From the NCBI GenBank assembly GCA_028023455.1, contig JAQFVV010000152.1:124001-188000 (forward strand): 64,000 bases of DNA, written 5' to 3'. The notes beneath the pieces were generated by a model that was given only the letters and a program-made list of their open reading frames with translations, was not told the origin of the DNA and did not search any database. Positions within the stretch are counted from its first letter, which is position 1. Every line of letters starts with the position of its first letter. The stretch is from Epiperipatus broadwayi (lineage: Eukaryota; Onychophora; Udeonychophora; Euonychophora; Peripatidae). The position numbers and the translations under genes are program-made. Positions 54,477-64,000 of the stretch are shown here, piece after piece.

Positions 54477-55862
54477 TTAAAGTAGTTCAGCATTCACAAT
54501 ATGAGACTTATCAAAATGTTTATTTCTCTCAGTTTTTTCACCTATTAATTTTAAGTTAATATTAGATAAAATGAGAGGTTTCCACATAGCTGGAATACAT
54601 TGTGCTTCATCAGCCCTATTTAAACCAGTAGGTCTCTTTAATAATTCAATTGACTCTTTCATGGTTCTTAAATTATATTTCTTCAAATTAGCAAGTATTT
54701 TTGTATTATATTGTCAAAATCAGGTTTGTGACCAATTTCTAAAAATGGGAAGTAAAAACTGATGTGCTAATTTTTTGATTAAAAGCATTTCTATGTTCCT
54801 TAATTCTGACATTTATTCATCTATTAGACTGACCCACATAGCTTCTTGAGCACTGCAAACATGGAATTTCATAAACTCTTTGGTGTTCCAAAAATATTCT
54901 GTCTTTAGGTTTATATAAAAAATCACCAATTTTTTTGCCAGTAGAAAAAGTAGTATTTATATTAAAACAAGATAGTCTTCTATTGATTTTATCAGTAACC
55001 CCTTTAATATAAGGTAAAATTACTCTATTAAAAGAGGAATTGTCAATCCTATCATCTTTTTTTTTTAATATTAATGTTATGTAAAGCCTTACATATGATG
55101 TTTTTATTATAATTAATAAAAAGTAGAATATTTTTTTGAGTAAGATGTTCTTTATCAGATAAATTATAAGCTCTAGTCAAAATTTTTTTTGCTACAGAAA
55201 AAAATTGTGCAGGATGATGATGAGAATTAAAATTAAGATATCTGTTTGTATGGGTGGATCTTCTGTAAACTGATATTGATAATGTTTCATCACATTATCT
55301 TGCAATTAAAACATTTAGAAAAGAAAGTGATCTGTTATTTTCCATTTCCATAGTAAATTTAATATTTGGATGCCAATTATTTATAAAAACAAGAAAATAA
55401 TTTAAGGCATCAATGCCATGAGGCCATATGACAAATGTATCATCCACATATCTAAGCCAAATAGAAGGTTTTTTTTGTAGCAACACATAATATTTGAATC
55501 TCAAAATTATCCAAGAAAAGATCAGCAATTACAGGTGACAGTGAAGATCCCATAGAATTATAAACAAAAAATGTATTTTCAAGGCAATACTTTGCTAATG
55601 GAATAATAAAATCAGGTAAATCATTGTATTGTGCTATTATACTTAATGCTTCTTCAACAGGAATATTAGTAAACATAGAAGAAACATCAAAACTAACCAA
55701 TAAATCAGTTCCAGTTAGTTTTAAGTTTTTAAATATAGAAATAAAATGACTTGAATTTTTAATTCTTGATGGAATTTTGGCTGTCAATAGTTGTAAGCAT
55801 TGGGCTAAATATTGAGCTAAAGCATGTGTGGAAAAACCTATGGCACACACAATAGGTTGCAA
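54477..55862 (-). pseudogene. Penelope-like retroelement, reverse transcriptase plus GIY-YIG endonuclease
   Basis: The best preserved Penelope-like copy. In minus-strand order: QPIVCAIGFSTHALAQYL (pre-finger block); DLLVSFDVSSMFTNIPVEEA (RT motif A); GSSLSPVIADLFLDNFE (motif B); WLRYVDDTFVIW (motif C, catalytic Asp pair); MENNRSLSFLNVLIA (motif D); then VYRRSTHTNRYLNF, the thumb-like block; RVILPYIKGVTDKINRRL; the GIY-YIG strands VYEIPCLQCSRSYVGQSNR; RIKEH; and the C-terminal KESIELLKRPTGLNRADEA and WKPLI. The RT is in two overlapping frames (55452-55862 and 55295-55528), so there is a frameshift near a T run at 55470-55480; a TGA follows SYVGQSNR, and the tail (54477-54686) is in another frame. 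The N-terminal part before the RT is missing: the copy starts at a (TA)n tract. Confidence 0.88.
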
Positions 55863-55931
55863 TGTATATATATATATATATATATATATTGGAACCTATG
55901 GCACACACAATAGGTTGCAATGTATATATAT
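55838..55931. repeat. tandem duplication at the 5' edge of the Penelope-like element
   Basis: CCTATGGCACACACAATAGG continuing TTGCAATGTATATATAT occurs at about 55838-55875 and again at 55896-55931, separated by (TA)n. The first residues of the RT frame are thus duplicated outside the element. Confidence 0.8.
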
Positions 55932-57399
55932 ATTCTAACCCAATATTTTTTTTATTATTTAGTTTATTTATTTTTTCAGGTTGTTGTTAAGGCAACTCAA
56001 AATAAAGCAACATATCCATTAATTTTCCAATATGATCTAAAATACCTTTCATATAATACAATTGTACATTCAATTCTCTTAAGCCATGCCACGATTGTAA
56101 TAACAACAATAATTGATCACTTATTAATTTAAAGAATAATTATAATAATATTAATCTCAGGGTTCTTTGTTTCATGTAAGGAAATGCTCGGCAGTATTGT
56201 GTTGTCGCATATGACTGGCATTCTGGTCGGCTATAGGAAACATTTATTTTACTTAAATTCAATGTGTCTTCATCTCTCATATCAACTGCTATATTATTTA
56301 AAGAGATGATAATTCTATTAAATAATGACGTATAATTTTGAATAACACAGCCTTTTTTTTTTTTTTTTTTTTAGAATCTCAGTCAGAATAATAAAAAGAC
56401 AAGGGTGCTTTTTGTGTCCTTCCATCATCCATGACAACACAATAATATAACTAAGATTTATTACTTAGACAATTTAACTAAATGGGAATGGAATAATGTG
56501 CAACCAAAGTTAATGGTTTGGGAATAAATTCATTTTTTTTTTTTTTTACACAAAGGTGAATGTTTAGTCTTAAGTTTTCAACTCCATAAATAATTATCAT
56601 TAAACTAAAATATAATGACATATTCCGATCTGCTTAACTTTATTTATCTGGTATATTAAGTTTTTAAGAATTTGGAATGATTTCGGACTCAAGAAAAGGT
56701 TTTGCAAATATTGTGCAAACACTTATATTTAGCATATAAAAACAAAAAAAAAATGAATCTACAACAAATTTTAACAAGACTATAATTTATTATTATCACA
56801 AAAAAAATATATGAACATTTATTCAATAATTCCATAGTAATACAAAAATATAAAATATAACTGACATTAATCTGTATACTCTTTTGGTTATGAACTAGAG
56901 GTTACTACTTCTCCTGTATGCAATCATATGGATTGATTAACTAAAAGTACATTTCATTACCAATACATTGTTTATTAAATTTTGGTAACCTTGTAGAAGC
57001 TTTTATTCAAAATTATTGACTAACTATTTTTTTTTTTAAATGATTAATCCAATCATATGCAATACGCAAAATATTAAATTTATTTCTAATACATTTACTT
57101 TATTTATGGTCTTTAATGGGATAACCTATTCTAATTATAGGCCAGTTATCAGAAGTTACACTTACCATCTTACATTTAACTTAATGCTAACTTAAGTTAT
57201 GATACAAATTTTATTCATACGTATAATTTTAAATATGAGTATTATTTAATTACTAACCAGAATTAAATATTGCATTTGAATATTCCTTCAGTAAATAAGC
57301 GTTTTAAATTATGCAATTTTAATTACTTTCTCCATTGATTTACTTGTCAAATACTAGCAATATTTAGCAGCACAATACAGATATTGATCTTAGTTACTA
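55932..57399. other. AT-rich intergenic sequence
   Basis: Contains poly-T runs near 56353 and 56530. No gene recognised; the frame 55920-56132 is chance. Confidence 0.5.
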
Positions 57400-57800
57400 A
57401 CGCACTATTTATACTAAAGTGGATCTTGAGGAACTAACACCTCCAATATAACCTTTATCTTGCCCGAACTTTCAAAATTAAGCACAATAATCAACACCTT
57501 CCATGGTAGAGCTATCTTTATTTTCACATGAGGAATATGGAATAACCATGAAGGTCTGTAGAGTAATCTACTACATAAAAATATTTTGGTGGTTTCTTGC
57601 CTCTTACTTGGGCATACGACGAACACACACCAAATACAATCCTCACCTGGGATTTAAAGGAATGAAGCATACTAAATGCTAGATAAATTCTTGATTGTCC
57701 TATCTATGAGAATCGATCACTTGGGCTATAAACATACCCGAACATTATATTTAAAATCTTCCTCTCATGGAAAACAAAGCTTTTGGGGAGATCATTTTTC
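57400..57800. other. balanced-composition stretch, possible unrecognised exon or repeat
   Basis: A 70-codon minus frame (57414-57626, starting MFVVCPSKRQETTK) lies downstream of AAATCCCAG|GTGAGG, a good splice-donor-like string on the same strand. No domain was recognised. This is the only place outside the transposons where composition and splice-like strings coincide; chance is still the likelier reading. Confidence 0.25.
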
Positions 57801-60158
57801 ATCCCACAAAATAAATACATTATAATTATTACCTATGCGAATATTAAGCATATACCAATGCTATATCTGGGCAGGATAAGTAAATACACTGATTATAATA
57901 AACTTATGTTACCGTGTATACTTTGATCAACATCTGAAATCAATGGACATCATAGAATAAAAGTATAATAATTTTAATTTTAATAAAGGAACATTCAAAA
58001 ATAGTTGGTAGCATACTATCTTAAACTAAATAAAGTGGATGTGTTATTTAAGAATAATTAGGAATAAATTCCTCAATTAATACAGTATAAATTCGTTTCA
58101 AAACTTTAACAAGAAATATTTTGTTATAGCATTTTTTTTTTTTTAGTTACTTCTGATAATTTTCAATATTTATTTTACCCCTTAAATATCTAAATATTTT
58201 TCTTTTACGTATCTAACATACAAAATTTCTACCTACAATTGTATGTAATAATTAAAACATATTTTATAGATTTTTTCTTTCGTGTTAAATATCAACTTAA
58301 CCTATAATAATTATATTAAAACATACCTTTGTCATTACAAGGCTATTAAATATCACTTGACCATACAGACTTTAACCTATGTGATATAACAAAAAAAATA
58401 CATATAATTTATAACTTAGTTTTAAACAATCATTAATTAACAAGTGCATACTCTCTCATTAGAAAATGTTTTTCTGTTGAGCAATTTTGAAGAGCACGAA
58501 GCAAGTTTAAAAACAATAAACGCATGGTATTATTTCCTTTAAATAAAAGTTTTCTCTTATTTTGTGCGTTTAATAAATTAGGTAAAGAAAAATATAGCAG
58601 AATCGAAGATTAATTCTTACTTGAATTAAACTGCTACAATTTTGGGATCCATAGAAAATAAAATATACATATTCTAACATAACGAACAGTTGACGATAGA
58701 TGATAAACATACACAATTCTTTTTTTTTTAAACTTTATTATTGACGATACGTACAATTCATATTAGCTAGCTTACTTATGGATGGAAATGCGCAATTTTT
58801 CCGAGATTATTCTGATAATAACTGCAGCTGATTTACATGTATAGGAAGTTTTAATAACTCCAACTGATGTGTAATATAATATATCATTTATTTTTATCAT
58901 TAAGTCACTAAGATATTTGGTTTTGTTCATACTTTAGGAATTATAAATTTTTTTTTTTAACGGTAACTTCTCCGTAAGAATGCACGTATATAATTTTTTC
59001 CTTACATTTACTCTCAAGAAAGTCTTTCATTTTTTTTTCTTTTTTTTTTTTTAAAAAATATACAAATGTATAGTTTAATATTATGTATGATTATTATTAT
59101 TTCCAGACAATTCTTGATGAATAAAAACATGTTTTAACATATGTAATCGCATTACTTGTAAAGGCAGACAATATTGAGAAAGAGCGCAAAAATGTTTCTA
59201 GTTGATTTTCCTTGGTTTCAAAATATTTCTTTCAATTATTATTTTTTTTTTTCTATACCAAGAAAATATTAACAAGTGACACAAAGTTACTAAATAATTA
59301 ATCTTCTCATTTGGAAATCATTTATCTTCCTTAATTTAGACATAATATACACTTTTCGCGATTCCCTTAATTAATCTGTCATTTATGAACTTTAGCGGAG
59401 ACAATAAATTTTTAAGTATAAAAGGTCTTTAAATAGGTAGATGGCAAAGAAAATCAGGATATCTTATCAAAAAATTTTAGCCACACATTATATTATTAAA
59501 ATTTTACTTTGATTACATTTATTTCTGCAAAATAAAATGAAAAAATTGAGTTACCAAATTTCAGCACTGTTCCTTCCTTGAAAACTAAAAGCAGACTATA
59601 TTTTTCTTTTTTTTTTTTTACTTTAGCGACCTCTTCCAGAAAAATAATCATTTGATTATAACATAAACAAAAGAAAGGAAAAACCTATTACAATCATATA
59701 GTTTTAGTATTATTTACCTGGATTACAAAGTAATTTGACAATATAAAAAAAAAAAATAATAAATACATTAAATTAACAATCAGTGATGTATAATTCTTTA
59801 AACATTATTTTTTTTTTTTTTACAAAAAGAAATTACCAGAAGTTATTGTGCTTTATGATAAGACACTCATCCACTCCCCTCTACCCATCCAAAATCAATT
59901 ACTGTTTAGCTTTTATACCATATTAATTTGCTCTAATTATTAATATCTCAATTAAATTATTCATGTTCTCTCTTTAAAAATGACATTGAGTTATTAAATC
60001 TATTAGTTATTCACCCAAAACATGCCAAAGTGAGTGAATAGCATACTTTATTAATCAATTATTACTATTGTTATTTTATCTTTTTATTTCTTTAAACAAT
60101 AGCATTGTTTTCCTGCAGAAATAATGCTAAGTAAACCAAGTGTCAATAACACTAGGTT

Positions 60159-60160
<2 letters not shown>
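57801..60160. other. AT-rich intergenic sequence rich in poly-T runs
   Basis: At least eight T runs of nine or more bases on the plus strand (near 58132, 58721, 58948, 59031, 59240, 59608, 59809), spaced a few hundred bases apart. No gene recognised. Confidence 0.5.
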
Positions 60161-60162
<2 letters not shown>

Positions 60163-60194
<32 letters not shown>

Positions 60195-60258
60195 ATACAT
60201 TACATATATATATATATATATATATATGTAATATACAAATCAATATATATATATATCA
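60163..60258. repeat. compound (TA)n microsatellite
   Basis: Three (TA)n blocks separated by short TTGTATACATTACA and TGTAATATACAAATCA spacers that are inverted relative to each other, forming a palindrome centred near 60200. It lies just 3' of the Penelope-like element at 60390-61440. Confidence 0.85.
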
Positions 60259-60293
60259 AAATACAGTACAATTTATATAAATTATATTCTTTT

Positions 60294-60334
60294 AGAAGTA
60301 CTTTCGACTATACACTTTGTAGTCTTTATCAACT
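60294..60334 (-). ncRNA. hammerhead-like motif 3' of a Penelope-like element
   Basis: On the minus strand: AGTTGATAA, A, GACTA-CAAAGTGTA-TAGTC (perfect five-pair stem), GAAAGTAC. Compared with the canonical core, C3 and G8 are changed (UUGAUAA for CUGAUGA). It lies 56 bp beyond the endonuclease stop and in sense with it. Confidence 0.45.
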
Positions 60335-60389
60335 ATATAACGTTGAATAATCAAAACGGGACAACCCTTAACAATACCCATAGTTCAAT

Positions 60390-61440
60390 TCAGATTTCCC
60401 ACAATTCTGTTATCTTAACATTTGATGACTGGCGATTCATTAACATTTGACGATTTCTTGAAATTAACATAGCCTCTTTTATTTTACGTTTATTATGACA
60501 ACGTTCAATTTGAATAATTTTCATATTTTTATAATCAAATTTAAATCCATATTGACAAGATTTATTATGATCAAATATAACAGATGATGAAGGTTTATTT
60601 ACATCTGTTCCATATTGAATCTCTTTTTGAATTGTATTATATAAAAGCATATGTTCTTTTATTCTCTTCTCAAATGTACACTTAGATTCACCAATGTATT
60701 GTATGCCACATCCACATATCAATCCATATATAATAGAATTTTGATTAAACTTTGAATTTTGAATTTTAGAATTATTAAGCAATCTATTTATGTTATTTGT
60801 AGAGAAAAAAGCAATATGACACAAACCATTATAAATTTTCCTAATAAACTTGACCTGCTCATCTGACATAAATGGCATTGAAAGCCATTTCACTTTGATA
60901 TTTTTATTTTTAATTTTATTATAGTGTTGATTTCTTTAGATCGTCTTTAACAATATTAGCAATAGCATTTTTATAATAGCCAATTTTTAACAAGTCATTA
61001 ACAAATAAATGTACATTTTTAATTTTATCACTAGAATATTTGCATAATTTTTCATTTCGAAATAAGAATGGTTTCAATCCAGACAGCCTATGACACATAG
61101 GTACATGTGATTCATATGGAATAAAACCTCTAGTTTCAATTGGTTTAATTAACATAAGATAATCCAAACTGTAATCATTAAAAGTAACTTGAATATCCAA
61201 GAATTTTATGGAATTGTATTTCTCTTTAGTTATAACCCATTTAGATCGGAAGAGTCCTTAATCTCATTTAATTCATTAAATAAATTGATTATTAATTCTT
61301 GTTTTCCACAATAAAAAACATCATCCACATATCTATGATATACTTTAATTTCTTGATATTTCAATTGTTTTAAAATTTATACTTTCATATGTTGATATAA
61401 CAAAATTACAAATTTGAGCAACAGTAGTAAGACTTATTGG
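60390..61440 (-). pseudogene. Penelope-like retroelement, RT motif C to GIY-YIG endonuclease
   Basis: In minus-strand order: SPISLTTVAQICNFV (degenerate motif B); YHRYVDDVFYCGKQELIINL (motif C with YVDD); LDIQVTFND (motif D region; frame 60919-61200) followed by the PYESHVPMCHRLSGLKPF block; then frame 60390-60893 with NSIIYGLICGCGIQYIGESK (GIY-YIG strands), FEKRIKEH, SSSVIFDHNKSCQYGFKFD and the closing KIKEAMLISRNRQMLMNRQ...ELWEI. At least two frame changes (about 60910 and 61205) and a missing 5' half make it inactive. Its sequence is well diverged from the 54.5-kb copy, so it belongs to another subfamily. Confidence 0.85.
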
Positions 61441-61549
61441 ACTAAATCATAAAATTCATTTTATAACATTCATTATTAAAATTAACATAAATATTTTTAT
61501 CAATAAATATTCAAAAAAATATTTTATTTTGGCTTAAATTGTATTCAAA

Positions 61550-62345
61550 CTAAGGGCTACCTACATAAAAAATTACCCTCATAGTTTGGGACTTAATTAA
61601 GATTAATGGAATGCAGAAGTTATAGCCTCTTTTTTGCTAGATTATTTTATTGGCTGAAGGTGAAATAAAGGTCTAAACTTTTAATTGGTCAAGTCACAAA
61701 TTCCAAGTGTCAAAACACAAATTCAATCATCAAAATATATCATCTTTTAATATTATATTCACTTTAGTTTCATTTGTAAAAAGTATATTAATAATTTGCG
61801 ATTATGAAAGTAATGAAAGTTTTTCCAAAAATAAATTTTCTTTATAATTATAAAAATATTTGTAAGTGGAAAATGGAAAACAAATATTATTCACCAACGA
61901 AAATGTTTTATGATCCGGTAGATTTCATTTGCCAATTTCTATGCTGCAAAAAAGTAAATAAATTTTGTTAAAGTCTTAACTATTTTTCTAAAATAATTTT
62001 ATTTTTAGCATATTTTATCAAAATAATTTATAATTTGTCAAAAATATGTTTAAAATGGTCTAAAGCATTCATTATATCATTTTCGAAATGAAACAAAAAC
62101 AAATTGTAACTTTTCAACCATTTTCTTTGTTGTGGAAATGTAACAGCCAATAAGATTCAAGAGGACCACCCACTTCTTTTGTAAAAGTTTTGTGACCATT
62201 TTATTGATTTTTAACTTGTAAAATAATTCAAGAATGGGCAGCATCTTCAGAATTTTTTCTAATTTTTCAAATGATGGTAAAATCTTAACTTGTACCATTT
62301 AAATGTGACTGAATTTGAATGGTGAAAAGCGCATCAAATTGTCAC
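61550..62345. repeat. copy 2 of the unassigned dispersed repeat
   Basis: Collinear with 35380-36440 through the shared blocks listed there. The minus frame 62077-62298 is not conserved in the other copy, so it is unlikely to be a gene. Confidence 0.65.
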
Positions 62346-62659
62346 ATTTTTAACCATGACTAGCAACCCATGCATTAAAGCTCACCTTCTTTGAATAATC
62401 ATATTTACAAAACAATATCTAATTAAAAATGTTTATAAAGTCTATATTATTTTTCAATAAAAAAATATATTATTTGTAACATATTTTTATTTGTATTTAA
62501 AATAATGCATGCATCTTTATTTAAGAATTTTATAATCAAGAAAGTCAATATGTTTCTTTTTTAAAAAAAAAAAGATATCTATTTTCGTACTGTTAGTTTG
62601 CAATATATTTTTCTTTTATTACTTCTATGCCATCTATTATAATCTTTAGTAACTAATAG
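62346..62659. other. AT-rich intergenic sequence
   Basis: Nothing recognised. Confidence 0.5.
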
Positions 62660-62790
62660 ATGCCAAATGACAATGTTTAATAAATCTCTATTCTATTCAA
62701 TATCCGAGACTGGTTTCAAGCTTATGGCTTTCATCAATAGGAACCTTGGATTATGGAACAGTACACCTGGGCATTTAGGATCTAATATAT
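62660..62790. repeat. single arm of the FB-C foldback family
   Basis: GATGCCAAATGACAATGTTT, then AATATCCGAGACTGGTTTCA, AGCTTATGGCTTTCATCA and CATTTAGGATCTAATA match, in order, the inverse of the right half of 53571-53928. The peptide at 62667-62909 is chance. Confidence 0.7.
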
Positions 62791-63500
62791 CTTCCCAGGA
62801 TAATAATTTATCAAGTACTATTTTCTATCATCTATTAATTATTAAAGCTACCAGTAGGTGGCATAGGAGTGGTAAAATAAAAATGTCTGCTGCTAAAATA
62901 GCAATATAAGTTAGAACCATGTGATATAGTAATGTGATAAAATTAGTGTGTCTGATAAATCTAGTGAATTGGATTTATTGTTAATAACACTTTTTCACAC
63001 TACTAAAATAAAATACTAATCTGAATGATATTACTTATTTAGAATATTTTAAATCATTCTTGTACACAGTATAAGTAAAAATTATGATTAAAAAATAGTA
63101 TTTAATTACAGTTACAATATTATGTCATGAAGGTATTAAATAGTGGAAAATACAGTTTTTTTTTAAACTATATTACAATATGCATATCTCAGATATAGTT
63201 TTCAAAAATGCTGATTTATATATGTCAGCATTATGAAAACTGACAACTGCCTCACGCAGTTATATAATATACTGTAAATATATATGTGTGCTATGTTTTA
63301 TTTCTGAAGACAGATAAAGTAACCTTTCCTAGGCAGGAAAGCATAGAAATAGATGTTAACTGTACTATATATATATATTTTTAAACAATAAATATAATTT
63401 AACAAATACCATACTATCCATAAGTTTATATATAACTTTTTTGTTTTTATCACAAATAATTTTTTTTCAACTTAATAGTAAATAAATATTATTCTAACAG
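62791..63500. other. AT-rich intergenic sequence
   Basis: Nothing recognised apart from a short (TA)n near 63366. Confidence 0.5.
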
Positions 63501-63930
63501 TAAGAATATTCTCACATCTATAAAAATAGTTTTCTGGGTTTAAATAGTAAAAATATTCTCATATCTATAAAAGTAGCTTTTGGAGTTTAAATCCTTGTAA
63601 GAACTTGAGTTTGAAGTAAAAAAAAGACCTCCTTTTTCTTGTTTAGCCTCGGGAAGATTGTCAATTAGTAGTAGTTGATAGTTTCCTGGCAACACCAAAA
63701 GCTAAATTTATCTCTATTTACATGGATATAATCTCTTAATTTCCATCCTTTATTCAAACTAATAATCCATGAAAAAATATAATTTAATATATACAACTCT
63801 CTCAAGAAGACAAATTATTTTTTGCAGGACGTCAAAGAAAATATTATTTTTTTACATTCTCATTTCTATAAAAATAGCTTTCTGGGTCTAAATCTTTATA
63901 AAAACTTGGGTTTGAAATGAAAAAGGATTT
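63501..63930. repeat. three copies of a 55-70-bp unit
   Basis: TCTCACATCTATAAAAATAG with TTTTCTGGGTTTAAAT is followed in tandem by TCTCATATCTATAAAAGTAG with CTTTTGGAGTTTAAAT, and a third copy (TCTCATTTCTATAAAAATAG, CTTTCTGGGTCTAAAT) lies about 300 bp on. The second and third also share the following AACTTG-GTTTGAA-TAAAAA block, so the longer unit is duplicated. Confidence 0.75.
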
Positions 63931-64000
63931 ATTTTACTTCAATAATACCAACAAAAGAGTTATTATAGGTTAATGGAGAAAACTAGTTTATTGTAAAGGA
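63931..64000. other. window end, no feature seen
   Basis: AT-rich sequence with nothing recognised. Confidence 0.5.

Overview
The window is an AT-rich (about three quarters A+T by eye) piece of a metazoan nuclear genome. It reads as a gene-free intergenic or intronic desert filled with transposable-element remains. No host protein-coding gene, rRNA, tRNA gene, CRISPR array or bacterial-style operon could be supported. The spectrum is animal: Penelope-like elements (PLEs) with GIY-YIG endonucleases, RTE-like and L1/Tx1-like LINE relics, hAT-type MITEs, tRNA-derived SINE pieces, long foldback (palindromic) elements and many (TA)n microsatellites. The foldback and SINE families remind me most of cephalopod molluscs such as octopus; that is inference from memory, not proof.

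Layout. 1-13.4 kb: inverted SINE and foldback repeats, two LINE relics (3.1-4.0 and 7.0-7.4 kb), a PLE relic (4.5 kb), a hAT MITE with target duplication (5.8 kb), a foldback (8.4 kb) and a long decayed RTE-like LINE on the minus strand (9.5-12.4 kb). 13.4-20.3 kb: the only apparently young element, a non-autonomous LTR retrotransposon on the minus strand. It has two nearly identical 1.93-kb LTRs, a GTAA target duplication, a tRNA-like primer binding site and one open frame of about 390 codons for a charged, repetitive protein that I do not recognise. 20.3-34 kb: minisatellite; a stand-alone PLE GIY-YIG unit flanked by inverted repeats that carry hammerhead-ribozyme-like motifs (26-27.1 kb); a 590-bp near-perfect palindrome with SINE ends (28.2-28.8 kb); a second foldback (29.4 kb); a LINE tail with a zinc knuckle (30.2-31.1 kb).

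34-64 kb: two diverged copies of an undescribed repeat of about 0.8-1 kb (35.4 and 61.6 kb), more foldbacks (38.5, 39.5, 53.6, 62.7 kb), head-to-head PLE pieces with a SPIN-like hAT MITE nested in one of them (47.3-48.3 kb), a jumble of opposed PLE halves (51.3-53.5 kb), the best preserved PLE reverse transcriptase plus endonuclease (54.5-55.9 kb), and another PLE 3' half (60.4-61.4 kb). Several PLEs end in degenerate hammerhead-like motifs and abut (TA)n runs.

Nothing here works together as a pathway. The window is a record of successive insertions, and the LTR element with its unknown open frame is the part most likely still to be biologically active.
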